64,000 nucleotides of DNA. It comes from Bradyrhizobium sp. CCGB01 (GTDB lineage Bacteria; Pseudomonadota; Alphaproteobacteria; Rhizobiales; Xanthobacteraceae). A model generated the notes under the pieces. It worked only from the letters and a program-made list of their open reading frames with translations, ran no database searches and was not told the DNA's origin. The stretch is taken from assembly GCF_024199795.1 (NCBI RefSeq), contig NZ_JANADK010000001.1, forward strand, positions 4,092,001 through 4,156,000, in the 5' to 3' direction. Positions 17,866 through 27,761 of the stretch are shown here, one piece after another (position 1 is the first letter of the stretch; each line of letters starts with the position of its first letter). Both the position numbers and the translations under genes were made by a program.

Positions 17866-17948
17866 ATGCCGGAGCCATTGGAAGCCTTGGCGGTTAAGGG
17901 GGCGCCAAGGTGTACAAAATGTCTAGGAAGATTCGGCAATCAGGTCTG
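17846..17948. repeat. Two-hairpin element, copy B
   Basis: Hairpin 1 is atggccccagc / gccggagccat-like, hairpin 2 ccttggcg / cgccaagg, then ctaggaag and ggcaatc as in copy A. Differences between copies often keep the stems paired. Confidence 0.7.
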
Positions 17949-18117
17949 TATGCCTTCCGACATAGGCGGCGCCACTTGTGCCGCACTGCACACCAAGAAC
18001 CACAATGCCGATAAAGCTTCTCGTTCAGGTTGACATTTGATGTTGCGGGAACTTCCGGCACTTCGCTACATTGGTGCTGCCCAATCGTAAGCTGTCGTCG
18101 GATTCGAGGATCTGTCG

Positions 18118-18285
18118 TTGAACCGGGAATTGAAGGAATTCCGCCGGCTCGAACGTGCGTGCAGAAAGCACGCAGCGATTGCTTCATTCGAACTTGAGCG
18201 CGAGGGTCTTCTCAAGGTGGCCGAGGATTACCGGAAAGCTATCGAAGCTTTGCAGCGCCATTCCACCGCGGACACTCGCCCGTAA
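18118..18285 (+). CDS. 55-residue conserved protein (RRLERACRKHAA type)
   Basis: TTG start with GAGGA 7 bases upstream. It reads MNRELKEFRRLERACRKHAA, then a helical body ending STADTRP. A recurring Bradyrhizobium mini-protein with a conserved Cys, as I recall it; function unknown. Confidence 0.6.
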   Translation: MNRELKEFRRLERACRKHAAIASFELEREGLLKVAEDYRKAIEALQRHSTADTRP

Positions 18286-18399
18286 ATTGCCAAGGAAGGC
18301 CCCGCCACCGTGAACCGGCGAGCGCTGTCACAGGCCTGTGGCACGACCATTGCTCAATTGAAACCAACTGGGATTTCAGGGCTCAGTTTGAGGATAAAT

Positions 18400-18431
18400 G
18401 CTGCCGGGACGTGTATTTCGAGCCCGGCAGC
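18400..18431. terminator. Hairpin, possible terminator
   Basis: A 9-bp perfect stem gctgccggg / cccggcagc with a 14-base loop, in the roughly 300-base gap after the 55-residue gene. No other gene is seen in that gap. Confidence 0.5.
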
Positions 18432-18591
18432 GTTCTAATTTGAGACGAATGGAACACCCGCCGGCGGGAATCGGCGGTAATGAGGCTCCGCCGACTTTAG
18501 CTAGGAACCTCCGCGCTGAGCGCCGAACCGGAGTCCGATTCGCGAAGGAAGTCCGCCTCGGTCGCAGCGCGTTCCCGCGGAGAGGCCCTCT

Positions 18592-18860
18592 CTACCGGGC
18601 GAGAAGATCCTCGCCAGACGGAAGCAGCTTACATACGTGCCGCTCTCGTGGAGTATCAGCCAACCACGATCAACTGCGTACCGAATGCCGGCACCGAACT
18701 CGCTGCCGCTAGCCTTCAGCGTGAAAGGGAAGGGTGCGTTGATGCGCTCGATATAGATGCGGCCGTCCTGGATCGCCTCGATGCTCGCGGCGAGCTCGAC
18801 GAGCTTCCGCGCGGCCGCCTCCGGGGCGGCGTAGGGGCGCTCAGCGGTAAACTTTGTCAC
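18592..18860 (-). pseudogene. Small conserved gene with a late frameshift
   Basis: The protein starts MTKFTAERPYAAPEAAARKL and runs through RIYIERINAPFPFTLKASGS and YAVDRGWLILHESGTYV. One base appears missing after TYV: shifting the frame gives KLLPSGEDLLAR and a TAG at 18592, a plausible natural end, whereas the unshifted frame runs on to 18501 with an unrelated tail. The family is a small one of unknown function in Bradyrhizobium. The altered protein may still be made. Confidence 0.55.
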
Positions 18861-18979
18861 GCGGTGCGAGGCCCAATGCTCGAAGAGTTTGCGTGCAGCG
18901 TGGTGCGATCCCCAGTGATCGCTTCCACGTAGTCGTCAATCGCATCAATTAGCGGGGGCGTATGGCCGAGCGTCCACTT

Positions 18980-19117
18980 CTATATGAGATAGGTGCGAAG
19001 CCGATCCAACTCGACGAGTTCAGCTTTGACAGCCTCAGTCCGAGCAGCTTCACTGCGCTGCCGTTCGCGCCCTTCGTGCCATACCTTCGCGGCCGCTCTA
19101 TTCTCAGCTTTGGTCAT
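18980..19117 (-). CDS. 45-residue charged protein
   Basis: Reads MTKAENRAAAKVWHEGRERQ, then RSEAARTEAVKAELVELDRL. Highly charged single helix. No family is named. I chose ATG 19117 because the upstream residues look non-coding. Confidence 0.45.
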   Translation of the reverse strand: MTKAENRAAAKVWHEGRERQRSEAARTEAVKAELVELDRLRTYLI

Positions 19118-19329
19118 GCCGCAAAGATAGCGGCGAGTCGGCGCGCCTGAACAGCCGCAGGGTCTTGTGGGATACGGGTGCGTCGGTCGCAACTGGTTGG
19201 TCAATACACTCAATAGTTCGGATGAATGAGCTTTGCTCTAATTTCGAAATACCGAAAATTGCGCTTGTGCCGTCGGGCAAAACAGGAGTTTATAGGCCGC
19301 TGGCTCTAACGGTTTGAGAGGAACCAGCC

Positions 19330-19551
19330 ATGGCGGATGAAGTGGAAGGCACTTCCGAGCTGTCGAAGATTGCCAAGCTCAACGGAGACTTCCGGAAGAA
19401 TTACGGCCTATTGCTTGGCGCGATTCTGTATCTGCGCTCGATCAGCGCGACGCGCAGGGCTTCCCACTGGGGAGGACTAATCGTGGCCCTTGCGACAGCC
19501 GTTCTGACCTGGATGGCGAAGAAGTATGGATGGACATGGAGCCCATCATGA
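19330..19551 (+). CDS. Small membrane protein next to the recombinase
   Basis: 73 residues, GAGGAA before the ATG. A helical N-terminus (MADEVEGTSELSKIAKLNGD) is followed by a membrane helix (WGGLIVALATAVLTWMAKKY). Such short proteins often sit in phage or island regions. It stands 70 bases before the recombinase start on the same strand. Confidence 0.6.
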   Translation: MADEVEGTSELSKIAKLNGDFRKNYGLLLGAILYLRSISATRRASHWGGLIVALATAVLTWMAKKYGWTWSPS

Positions 19552-19621
19552 AGACGTGAATTTGTCGATCTGGCCGGGCCGTTCTAGGTTGCACGAGCGC
19601 GATGCGTTGGAGCCTCGGTCG

Positions 19622-21247
19622 ATGGTCAATGCACTCGTTCCGCACAAAATCTGGCTGCCAAAGGCACAGCGGGCACGTCGTGCAGCCCAGTATGTTAGGA
19701 TGTCGACCGACTACCAGGAATATTCAATCGTGAATCAGATGGCGGCAATCGCCGCGTACGCGCAGAGATCCGAGTTGGAGATCGTGCGGACCTACCGTGA
19801 CGACGCCAAAAGCGGGCTTCATATCAAGAATAGAAAGGGTCTCTTAGATCTGATCGACGACGTTCAGTGTGGGCGCGCGGACTTTGGCTACATACTTGTC
19901 TACGACGTCAGCCGTTGGGGGCGTTTCCAGGACATCGATGAGAGCGCCTATTATGAGTTCTTGTGCAAGCGTAACGGTGTGCGCGTTGAGTACTGTGCAG
20001 AGCTGTTCAAGAACGACAGCAGCTTTGTTTCGAGCATGGCGAAAAACCTAAAGCGAGGCATGGCGGCCGAATGGAGCAGGGAACGATCCGAAAAGGTTTA
20101 CGCTGGAGCATGCCACGTGGCTCGAATGGGTTTTCGTTTAGGAGGACGCCCCGGCATCGGTCTGCGCAGGGAGTTGATTGATTCGACCGGACGCTCCCGC
20201 GGCGTGATGCAAAACGGTGAAAGAAAATTCCTCCAAACAGATCGAGTCATTCTACGGCCAGGACCGCCGGAGGAGGTCGAATTAGTCCGCTCGATCTTCC
20301 GGCAATTTGTGATCGATCAGAGGGGGGAGACCAAAATAGCGCGGCGGCTAAATACCGCCGGCATCAAGTGCCCAACAGGCCGCCCCTGGTCTGAAGGGAT
20401 TATCCGTTACATGCTAGCGAACGAGAACTATATCGGCAATTTGCTTTACGACCGGCATACATGTCGACTTCGAGAGTACAACAAACCAAACCCACCCGAG
20501 CGCTGGATACGCAAAGTCGGTGCGTTCGAGTCCGTCATTAGTCCCGAGCTGTTCGCGAAAGCGCGGGCGATTATCGCTGCTCGTAAGAGTACCAAAGGGC
20601 TCTCTAACGAAGAGATGCTAAAGCGACTTAGGCTTTTGTTGAAGAAAAAGGGGCGGCTTAGCAGCGAAGTCATACGAGATGCGCCAGGCGTACCGAGCCC
20701 TGGTCTTTTTCTTTTTCGCTTTGGTTCCTTGCGGAATGCATATCGATTGATTGGCTATGTCTCGTCCCGAGATTGTCAGTACATCGACTCGCGCGAAGAT
20801 CGTCATGCCATGATTGAAGAGCACGCTGTGAAACTCGGAGCAGCTCTAGCAGTTTTGGGTGAAGACATCAGGTACGATCAAGTCCATAGAACCCTGGCGA
20901 TACGAGGTCTCCTCGTTTCGTTGCGCGTAGCCCGCAGTACTCACGACGGCAACGAAAGGCACTCTCCGACTTGGACGGTCGAGCACGGCCAACATTTGCC
21001 TCCTGGAGTAATCGTCGGCATCAGGCTCGACGCCTCAAATCTCGCGGTGCGCGACTACTTTTTGATGCCTGCATCGAAACTTGTCGATCGCCTAAGGTTC
21101 ACCGAAATGAGCGCCAAACGTTACGGCCTGCGCTGGTTTAGCTCAGTCGACGACATCGTTCCGGCGATCAAGAGGCACCTCGGAGCCACTGAACGTAAGG
21201 CGAAGGGAAATGATCGAATTGGCTCCTCTCCGGGCGAGAGTGAATAG
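19622..21247 (+). CDS. Large serine site-specific recombinase
   Basis: 541 residues from ATG 19622. The N-terminal resolvase domain shows RRAAQYVRMSTDYQEYSIVN with the nucleophilic Ser in RMSTDYQ, the conserved Arg segment VYDVSRWGRF, and DDSSF-like helix-E text. The recombinase domain follows (PPEEVELVRSIFRQFV, TKIARRLNTAGI, WSEGIIRYMLANENYIGNLL), then a zinc-less C-terminal part with a long tail. This architecture integrates and excises phages or islands. An in-frame extension to 19526 overlaps the preceding gene and is less likely. Its 3' side faces a broken SCO1-like gene, suggesting it marks an island end. I could not define attachment sites. Confidence 0.85.
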   Translation: MVNALVPHKIWLPKAQRARRAAQYVRMSTDYQEYSIVNQMAAIAAYAQRSELEIVRTYRDDAKSGLHIKNRKGLLDLIDDVQCGRADFGYILVYDVSRWGRFQDIDESAYYEFLCKRNGVRVEYCAELFKNDSSFVSSMAKNLKRGMAAEWSRERSEKVYAGACHVARMGFRLGGRPGIGLRRELIDSTGRSRGVMQNGERKFLQTDRVILRPGPPEEVELVRSIFRQFVIDQRGETKIARRLNTAGIKCPTGRPWSEGIIRYMLANENYIGNLLYDRHTCRLREYNKPNPPERWIRKVGAFESVISPELFAKARAIIAARKSTKGLSNEEMLKRLRLLLKKKGRLSSEVIRDAPGVPSPGLFLFRFGSLRNAYRLIGYVSSRDCQYIDSREDRHAMIEEHAVKLGAALAVLGEDIRYDQVHRTLAIRGLLVSLRVARSTHDGNERHSPTWTVEHGQHLPPGVIVGIRLDASNLAVRDYFLMPASKLVDRLRFTEMSAKRYGLRWFSSVDDIVPAIKRHLGATERKAKGNDRIGSSPGESE

Positions 21248-21280
21248 GCATTGAATGAGGAGCCGGTGCTTGGCTCGGAT

Positions 21281-21303
21281 GGTGCCCCGGTGGCCGGGGC
21301 GCC
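21281..21303 (+). terminator. Terminator-like hairpin after the recombinase
   Basis: Stem ggtgccccgg / ccggggcgcc (one G-T pair) with a 3-base loop, 33 bases after the stop. Confidence 0.6.
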
Positions 21304-21384
21304 ACGTCCCGCCCTGAAAAGGGAACACCTAGTTATTGCTTCCAGATGTTTCTGGTGGTGTTAGTGCTGAAGCATATACCATGG

Positions 21385-21806
21385 TCAGCGCTGAGCGGCG
21401 GTGTCCTTAGGATCGAAGCCGACGACGACAGCCGAAAGTCCTTGCCCGCGCTGAGGCCGGTATCGGCCAGCGTGTTCGACACAATTGAGATTGCCGGTCC
21501 GCACAGCGTTTCGCAGGTGTAATCGGCGAGAATCCAGACGGTCGGAGCGCCTCCGAGCCAATGCTGCAATGGCGCGCTGCGCTCGTTCAGGTCGCTCATC
21601 GGAGTTTGCAGGGGCAGCTGCGCATTAAGGCGAGGCGCAAGGACAACCTGTTCAAGCTGCGAGCTGGAAAGGCCCGCCTGGGCGGGGAGCGGCATCGCGA
21701 CCAACCTCGTGAGCGTCAAAAGCCATCCAGCGATCTGCCCGCGGGGCTGCCTTGTGGGTTTGTAGATCCAGCACGGGAAATGCAAGATGTGCCTCATATC
21801 CTGCAA
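21385..21806 (-). pseudogene. Truncated SCO1/SenC-like thioredoxin-fold gene
   Basis: The readable part has a signal-like N-terminus (LTLTRLVAMPLPAQA), then SDLNERSAPLQHWLGGAPTV and the copper-binding DYTCETLC motif (CxxxC) of SCO proteins. After KDFRL a one-base shift is needed to read VVVGFDPKDTAAQR, as in intact family members, and the frame then stops. The usual second half with the copper-binding His is missing. The break lies close to the recombinase gene, so island insertion or erosion is a fair guess. Confidence 0.65.
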
Positions 21807-21911
21807 TCATTGGAACGAACCGGCGCGCTAGGTAATGGTTCCAAGGCGCCGCATCTCAGGATCGACGGAGCCTCGAGCCGGTTATCTGTTCGAAGGCATT
21901 GGCAGCAAATC

Positions 21912-24464
21912 ATGGACGACAAGGTTTACAAGCTGGAGCAGGGCGCCAGGCAATCGGCTACCGGATCTGTCAGGGTGCGCGGTGCGCGCGAGCACAATCT
22001 CAAGAACGTCGATGTGGATATCCCGCGTGATGCGCTGGTGGTGTTCACCGGCGTCTCCGGCTCGGGAAAATCGTCGCTGGCCTTCGGGACGCTGTATGCG
22101 GAGGCGCAGCGGCGGTATCTGGAATCCGTGTCGCCCTACGCCCGCCGCCTGTTCCACCAGATGGCCGTGCCTGAGGTCGACGAGGTCGAGGGGCTGCCGC
22201 CGGCGGTGGCGCTCCAGCAGCAGCGGGGATCTCCGACCACGCGGTCCAGCGTCGGCAGCGTCACGACGCTGTCGAACCTGTTTCGGATGCTCTATTCGCG
22301 CGCCGGTGATTATCCAAAGTCGCAGCCCCTGCTGTACGCCGAGTCCTTCTCGCCCAATTCGGCGGAAGGGGCCTGTCCGAAGTGTCATGGCCTAGGCCGC
22401 GTCTACGACGTGACCGAATGCTCGATGGTGCCCGACGATACGCTCACGATCCGTGAGCGCGCTGTCGCGGCTTGGCCAACGGCATGGCACGGCCAGAACC
22501 TGCGCGATATCCTGACAACGCTGGGCTATGACATTGATACGCCTTGGCGCGAGCTTCCCAGGAAGGACCGCAACTGGATCCTGTTTACCGACGAGCAGCC
22601 CACGGTTCCGGTCTATGCGGGCTATGACCTCAAGGAGGTCCAGCGGGCGCTGCGGCGGAAGGAGGAGCCGAGCTACCAGGGCACCTTCACCGGCGCCAAG
22701 CGCTATGTGATGGAGACGTTCGCCAACACGACCAGTGCAATGATGAAGAAGCGCGTCTCGCAATTCATGCTGAGCACCGAGTGTTCGGCTTGTCACGGCA
22801 AGCGCCTGAAGCCGGAGGCGCTGTCCGTCAAATTTGCCGGCATGGATATCGCCGACATGGCGCGCGTTCCGTTGAAGCAATTGGCGGCGCTGATGCGGCC
22901 TTATTGCGAGGGCAAGGCCGGCCGGCAGGACGCGCACCCGGAGAAGACGATCGTCGTGCGACGGATCGCGCAGGACCTGGGCGCGCGGCTTGGTGTGCTG
23001 CTCGATCTCGGTCTCGGCTATCTCACGATGGAGCGGAGCACGCCGACCTTGTCTCCGGGCGAGCTTCAGCGTCTGCGCCTGGCGACGCAGGTCCGCTCCA
23101 ACCTGTTTGGCGTGGTCTATGTGCTCGACGAGCCGTCTGCCGGTCTCCATCCCTCCGACACTGAGGCGCTGCTCCGCGCGCTCGACCGGCTGAAGGCGGC
23201 CGGAAATTCACTTTTCGTCGTCGAGCATGAGCTGGACGTCGTGCGCCACGCCGATTGGATTGTTGATGTCGGACCCGATGCCGGCAGGCATGGCGGCGAA
23301 ATCCTCTACAGTGGCCCCATTGACGGATTGAAAGCCGTCGAAAGATCGCGCACCGCAAAATACTTGTTCGGCCAGGCCGTTCCGCCGCAGCGGCGGCAGC
23401 GCTCGCCGCAAGGATGGCTCAAGCTGAGCGATGTCACGCGGAACAATCTCAGGGGGATCGACGTCGCATTCCCGCTGGGTGTGCTGACAACGGTCACCGG
23501 CGTGTCCGGCTCAGGCAAGTCCAGCCTGGTCAGCCAGTTCCTCGTCGAGGCGCTGAGTGGGCATTTTGGACAGTCGCATGCGACCGACGAAGACGGCAAA
23601 GACGTTCTTGAACGCGCGCCGGTCGAGACCTCGAGTGGCAAGATCACCGAAGGGCTCGATCGCCTGAAACGGCTGGTGGTCGTGGACCAGAAGCCGATCG
23701 GACGGACCCCTCGTTCCAATCTGGCGACCTACACCGGTCTGTTCGACGATGTGCGAAAGCTGTTCGCGCAGACGAAAGATGCGCGCCGGCGCCGCTTCGA
23801 TGCCGGGCGATTCTCCTTCAACCTGCCGAAGGGCCGCTGCCCGAATTGTCAGGGAGAGGGCTTTGTCTGTGTCGAATTGCTGTTCCTGCCGAGCGTCTAT
23901 GCGCCGTGTCCGGAGTGCCAGGGCGCGCGCTATAACAGGGAGACGCTCCAGATCAAGCTCAACGGAAAGTCGATCGCCGACGTGCTTGAAATGACCGTCG
24001 ATGCGGCCCATGCGTTCTTCGCAGACAACGCCCACATCGCGAGGTCGCTCGATGTGGTCCGGCAGGTCGGGCTTGGATATATCCGCCTCGGTCAGCCCGC
24101 GACCGAGCTGTCCGGCGGCGAGGCGCAGCGGGTCAAGCTTGCCGCCGAGCTGCAACGCACCCAGCGCGCGGGAAGCATCTACATCCTCGATGAGCCGACC
24201 ACGGGTCTGCATCCCTCGGATGTCGAGAAGCTGACTGTCCAGTTGGATGGGTTGGTGGAGGCGGGGAGCACCGTGATCGTCGTGGAGCATGACATGAGCG
24301 TTGTCGCGGCGAGCGATTGGATGATCGACATCGGGCCGGGCGCCGGCGACGAGGGCGGTCAAGTCGTCGCAGCCGGACCGCCGGCGGAGATCGCGCGACG
24401 TAAGTCGAGCCGCACGGCGCCCTATCTCGCGCGGGCGCTGGACGAACATCGGTTGCGATCATGA
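21912..24464 (+). CDS. uvrA: UvrA-type ABC excinuclease subunit, short paralogue
   Basis: 850 residues, about 90 shorter than housekeeping UvrA and similar to class II UvrA paralogues. Two ABC modules: Walker [10 protein letters not shown] near 47-55 and again near 530-540, with the signature [14 protein letters not shown] and the second one [12 protein letters not shown]. Zinc knuckles CPKC (about 154), CSACHGKRL (about 292), CPNCQGEGF (about 643) and CPECQGARY (about 667) are present. The first NBD end reads [15 protein letters not shown]. It would recognise DNA lesions or, as for some paralogues, protect against DNA-binding antibiotics. Start ATG 21912 is chosen before [10 protein letters not shown]. 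It overlaps the next gene by four bases. Confidence 0.9.
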   Translation: MDDKVYKLEQGARQSATGSVRVRGAREHNLKNVDVDIPRDALVVFTGVSGSGKSSLAFGTLYAEAQRRYLESVSPYARRLFHQMAVPEVDEVEGLPPAVALQQQRGSPTTRSSVGSVTTLSNLFRMLYSRAGDYPKSQPLLYAESFSPNSAEGACPKCHGLGRVYDVTECSMVPDDTLTIRERAVAAWPTAWHGQNLRDILTTLGYDIDTPWRELPRKDRNWILFTDEQPTVPVYAGYDLKEVQRALRRKEEPSYQGTFTGAKRYVMETFANTTSAMMKKRVSQFMLSTECSACHGKRLKPEALSVKFAGMDIADMARVPLKQLAALMRPYCEGKAGRQDAHPEKTIVVRRIAQDLGARLGVLLDLGLGYLTMERSTPTLSPGELQRLRLATQVRSNLFGVVYVLDEPSAGLHPSDTEALLRALDRLKAAGNSLFVVEHELDVVRHADWIVDVGPDAGRHGGEILYSGPIDGLKAVERSRTAKYLFGQAVPPQRRQRSPQGWLKLSDVTRNNLRGIDVAFPLGVLTTVTGVSGSGKSSLVSQFLVEALSGHFGQSHATDEDGKDVLERAPVETSSGKITEGLDRLKRLVVVDQKPIGRTPRSNLATYTGLFDDVRKLFAQTKDARRRRFDAGRFSFNLPKGRCPNCQGEGFVCVELLFLPSVYAPCPECQGARYNRETLQIKLNGKSIADVLEMTVDAAHAFFADNAHIARSLDVVRQVGLGYIRLGQPATELSGGEAQRVKLAAELQRTQRAGSIYILDEPTTGLHPSDVEKLTVQLDGLVEAGSTVIVVEHDMSVVAASDWMIDIGPGAGDEGGQVVAAGPPAEIARRKSSRTAPYLARALDEHRLRS

Positions 24465-25066
24465 GCAGCAAGTCGGAGGTCGCCGAAATCCGGGATGCCG
24501 TGCACCTTTGCATCGACATGCAAAATATCTTTGCACCGGGCGGCCTCTGGGAAACTCCCTGGATGGAGCGGGTCTTGCCCGCGATCGCATCGATCGTGTC
24601 GCGCTACCAGATGAGAACCGTCTTCACGCGTTTTATCACCCCCCAGACACCCGAGGATCGACCCGGGCAGTGGCAAAGTTATTTTCGGCGTTGGCAGCTG
24701 GCCACGCGCGGCCAACTCCCGCCGTTCGCTCTCGACCTGGTGCCCGCGCTGGCGCGCTATGTTCCGCCGGTCCGCATCATCGACAATCCCGCCTATTCCG
24801 CGTTCAGCAATCCTGCCCTGGCAAGCCTGCTCATCGAAAAGGGCGTAAGCACCGTCGTCGTCACGGGCGCCGAGACCGATGTCTGCGTGCTCTCGACGGC
24901 GCTGAGCGCGGTCGATCTCGGCTTCAGGGTGGTCATCGTGGAGGATGCACTGTGCAGCTCGTCCGACATCGGGCATGACGCGCTGATGACGATGTATCGC
25001 ACCCGCTTCTACGGTCAGGTTGATCTGGTCACGGCGGATGAACTGACAGAGTATTTGCCCGAATGA
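24461..25066 (+). CDS. Isochorismatase-family cysteine hydrolase, catalytic Lys replaced
   Basis: 201 residues. The nucleophile motif is TGAETDVCVLST (Cys142) and the Asp is in LCIDMQNIF (Asp19). The usual Lys in the strand before YSAF (DKPxYSAF) reads DNPAYSAF, so position 109 is Asn. With the D-K-C triad incomplete, activity may be altered. Its ATG overlaps the uvrA stop (ATGA), so the two are co-translated. The substrate is unknown. Convergent with oxdC: the two stop codons directly abut. Confidence 0.85.
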   Translation: MSSKSEVAEIRDAVHLCIDMQNIFAPGGLWETPWMERVLPAIASIVSRYQMRTVFTRFITPQTPEDRPGQWQSYFRRWQLATRGQLPPFALDLVPALARYVPPVRIIDNPAYSAFSNPALASLLIEKGVSTVVVTGAETDVCVLSTALSAVDLGFRVVIVEDALCSSSDIGHDALMTMYRTRFYGQVDLVTADELTEYLPE

Positions 25067-26272
25067 CTACACGACCGGCTGCTTGTCCTTGCGTAGCTTT
25101 TCGATCACTGCGCGGTCGATGTTCAAGTGAGCCGCAACCAGCTCGGGCGGGGTTAGCGCCATCCATTGCGCGAGCGAGATATCCATGAAGCGGGGTGACT
25201 TGAAGAGTTCGAGGAAGCGCAGCGGTTCGTCGCCGGTGTTCTCGATGAAATGGCTCATCGACATCGGGACGTAACCGACGTCGCCGGCCCGGTAGTCGAA
25301 GGTTCGCGCCCTCGCTTCCGCCGCGAACACGGTCATCCGCGCCTGACCGGAGATGTAATATTGCCATTCGTCGGCGTTCGGATGCCAGTGCAGCTCCCGC
25401 ATGTGGCCGGGATTGACCTCGACCAGCGCTGCCGCCACGTCCGTCGAGATCTTGAAGTTGCGGGTATCAGCGATGCGGACGTTGCCGCCAGGCGATTGCG
25501 TCGGCGGCTGCTGCGTCAGATGGAACACCATGTCGAGCGGAACGGCGCCGAGCGCGTCGTGCACCGCGTCTGTCTCGAGCTGCGGAGGCGGCGGCTCGGC
25601 CTGAAAGATGAAGCGCTCCTGCTTGGGAAGCTGATCGAGCGCCTTGGCGTCGATGGAAAGGTTCCTGGCCAACACGCCGGGGTCATTGTGAGCAAAGAGA
25701 TCGGTGATCGCAAACGTGCTGTCCTCGGAGAACTCACCATCTGGAAACGCCAGCAGGAATTCGCAGCCATCGTCCGGCAGTCCCTGGATCGAGTGGGGAA
25801 TGCCTGATGGAAAATACCAGAGGTCACCAGGACCGACATCGGCGATGAAATTGTGGCCATCATTGTCGACCGCTGTGATGCGGGCTTTGCCGGCCAGCAT
25901 GAACGCCCATTCGGCCTGCTTGTGCCAGTGCAGCTCGCGAACACCGCCCGCTGTCAGGCGCATGTTCACGCCGGCCATCGTGGTCGAGATCGCCAGCTCG
26001 CGCTGCGTAACCTCGCGCGACCAGCCGCCGGTGCGGATCTTCATATGCGCGTCTGCAAATGAGAACCGCAGGTTCGGCACCGAGCCGTGGTCGGTGGAGG
26101 GTGGCCGCAATATGTCCGGGTTCTGCAATTCCCGCTCCGGGTTGCGCGGGCCCACGATCGTGGCGCCCTTGTCGCCGATGACGGGCTCGTTGCGCGGTTG
26201 GGCCGAGGCGGCTGCGGTGGCGCCGAGCGCGGCCGCAGCAGCGAGCAGGCTACGCCGGTTGGTCGTGTTCAT
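25067..26272 (-). CDS. oxdC: Bicupin oxalate decarboxylase, Tat-exported
   Basis: 401 residues. The N-terminus [20 protein letters not shown] is a twin-arginine-type signal. Two cupin domains each carry the Mn ligands: [12 protein letters not shown] (His115, His117, Glu121) and [14 protein letters not shown] (near 295-303). Also seen are [15 protein letters not shown] and [15 protein letters not shown], which hold the fourth His ligands. The family converts oxalate to formate and CO2 with Mn and O2. Export to the periplasm after folding is expected. The adjacent quinone oxidoreductase starts upstream on the same strand, 13 bases away, so the two may be co-transcribed. Confidence 0.9.
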   Translation of the reverse strand: MNTTNRRSLLAAAAALGATAAASAQPRNEPVIGDKGATIVGPRNPERELQNPDILRPPSTDHGSVPNLRFSFADAHMKIRTGGWSREVTQRELAISTTMAGVNMRLTAGGVRELHWHKQAEWAFMLAGKARITAVDNDGHNFIADVGPGDLWYFPSGIPHSIQGLPDDGCEFLLAFPDGEFSEDSTFAITDLFAHNDPGVLARNLSIDAKALDQLPKQERFIFQAEPPPPQLETDAVHDALGAVPLDMVFHLTQQPPTQSPGGNVRIADTRNFKISTDVAAALVEVNPGHMRELHWHPNADEWQYYISGQARMTVFAAEARARTFDYRAGDVGYVPMSMSHFIENTGDEPLRFLELFKSPRFMDISLAQWMALTPPELVAAHLNIDRAVIEKLRKDKQPVV

Positions 26273-26285
26273 GAGACGCTCCCGC

Positions 26286-27215
26286 TTAGCCGCATGTCAG
26301 CACGACCTTGCCGGCCGTATGACCGCGCTCCACGGTCGCCAGCGCCTGTGCAGCCTGCTCGAGCGGGAAGGTGGCCTGAATGTGCGGCTTCAGCTTGCCC
26401 GCATCGGCCAGCCTTCCGATTTCGGCCAGCTCTTCGCCATCGGGCTCGACCGTGTAGCGCATGGCCGTGACGCCAAGCGCCTTGGCGCGGTCCTCCGAGG
26501 GCGCGGTCAACGTCGAGACCAGACGCCCGCCTTTCCTGAGCAGCGCCCAGGAGCGCTCGCGAGTCTCGCCGTCGATCAAGTCGAAGACCATATCGACATC
26601 CTTGGCAACCTCCTCGAAGCGCTGCGTTTTGTAGTCGATCACCACGTCGGCCCCGAGCGATCGCGCGAAGTCGACGTGCTCGGTCGAGACGGTCGTTAGC
26701 ACGCGAGCACCCATGGCCTTGGCGAGCTGGATTGCGAAATGGCCGACCCCGCCGGAGCCGCCATGGATCAACACCGTCTCGCCTGCCTTGAGCTTGCCGC
26801 GTCGAAACAGGCCTTGGTAGGCCGTCTGCCCGGCCAACGGGATGGCCGCCGCCTGAACATGATCCAGCCCCACGGGCATGTCGGCAACCGCGCGTTCGTC
26901 CAGGACGACGCGCTCGGCGTAACCGCCGCCGAATACGGGGACCATGCCGAAGACGGCGTCGCCCGGTCGAAAGCGTGTTACTTGCGCGCCGCAGGTCTCC
27001 ACAACTCCGGAAACGTCCCGTCCTGGCGTATAGGGCAGGCGGTCCTTCTTCACTGAGGGATATTTGCCAGACCTGATCTTGAAATCGACGGGATTGATGC
27101 TCGCTGCGCGGACCGAGACCAGGATCTGGCGCGCGTCGGGGCCCGACTGTTCGAGCCGTTCTACGCAAAGATCCCCGCCAAATTGGTGAAATCGAACCTT
27201 GATGAATTCTGCCAT
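26286..27215 (-). CDS. NADPH:quinone oxidoreductase-type MDR dehydrogenase
   Basis: 309 residues from ATG 27215. A GroES-like N-terminal domain ([25 protein letters not shown]) is followed by the NADPH-binding Rossmann motif [19 protein letters not shown] and the C-terminal HTAGKVVL found in zinc-free quinone reductases. The catalytic zinc Cys/His set is absent. It reduces quinones or enones in the cytoplasm. The substrate is not known. It is 13 bases upstream of oxdC. Confidence 0.88.
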   Translation of the reverse strand: MAEFIKVRFHQFGGDLCVERLEQSGPDARQILVSVRAASINPVDFKIRSGKYPSVKKDRLPYTPGRDVSGVVETCGAQVTRFRPGDAVFGMVPVFGGGYAERVVLDERAVADMPVGLDHVQAAAIPLAGQTAYQGLFRRGKLKAGETVLIHGGSGGVGHFAIQLAKAMGARVLTTVSTEHVDFARSLGADVVIDYKTQRFEEVAKDVDMVFDLIDGETRERSWALLRKGGRLVSTLTAPSEDRAKALGVTAMRYTVEPDGEELAEIGRLADAGKLKPHIQATFPLEQAAQALATVERGHTAGKVVLTCG

Positions 27216-27378
27216 GACGGCTGACGCTGCAACGAAGAGAGAGTTCCTAATTTTGCGCGCGCGGCGGGAGGCGGAATTTTCACATAGCCTAATGCGAAAA
27301 GCAGATGACCGGGTAAAATCCTCGTTAGGTAGAGGGTTACGATAGCGATGGATCGCGTCGAAGGGGTTTTGCAATCAC

Positions 27379-27498
27379 ATGGATGATTCTGAGCTGACCG
27401 GTTGGGACGCCATACTTAGGCGCGTGGCGCTGCCGTATCTTGCGATTATCGTCTGCATCGCGCTCGCGGTTTGGCTGACTTGGCGCCATTTGATCTAG
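27379..27498 (+). CDS. 39-residue single-pass membrane protein
   Basis: Reads MDDSELTGWDAILRRVALPY, then a hydrophobic helix and ends WRHLI. No strong binding site. The amphipathic-then-hydrophobic design is typical of real mini membrane proteins. Function unknown. Confidence 0.45.
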   Translation: MDDSELTGWDAILRRVALPYLAIIVCIALAVWLTWRHLI

Positions 27499-27618
27499 GC
27501 CATGTACCTATGAACCACAGGCAATGTCCCGCTTTGAGCCGATCCCGACCTCTCTTGCGCGGTCGCAGAAAATGACGCGATGGCCAGAAGCGGAAGTCAG
27601 TCCGTCGATGAATGAAAG

Positions 27619-27638
27619 GGCCGCCAACTGAGGCGGCC
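27619..27638 (-). terminator. Terminator of the 40-residue membrane protein gene
   Basis: Stem ggccgcc / ggcggcc with a 6-base loop, directly after the stop at 27639 in the minus direction. Confidence 0.65.
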
Positions 27639-27761
27639 TTAAGGATAGACGCTCACAAGCACTCCGGCGACGAAGATCACAAAGCCAACGATGGCGACGC
27701 CAAGGCAAACGCGCGCGTAAACTGACTGAGTTTTCTTGAAACGGCGCCGATGCTTGACCAT
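27639..27761 (-). CDS. 40-residue basic membrane protein
   Basis: A basic start (MVKHRRRFKKTQSVYARV) precedes one long membrane helix (GVAIVGFVIFVAGVLVSV). Start at 27761 chosen: GGAG-like bases (AAGGAGCG) lie just upstream. Followed by a clean terminator. Function unknown. Confidence 0.55.
   Translation of the reverse strand: MVKHRRRFKKTQSVYARVCLGVAIVGFVIFVAGVLVSVYP

Noticed and set aside
21561..21911. N-terminal extension of UvrA
   Set aside because: It overlaps the SCO-like remnant on the other strand, and UvrA homology begins just after ATG 21912.
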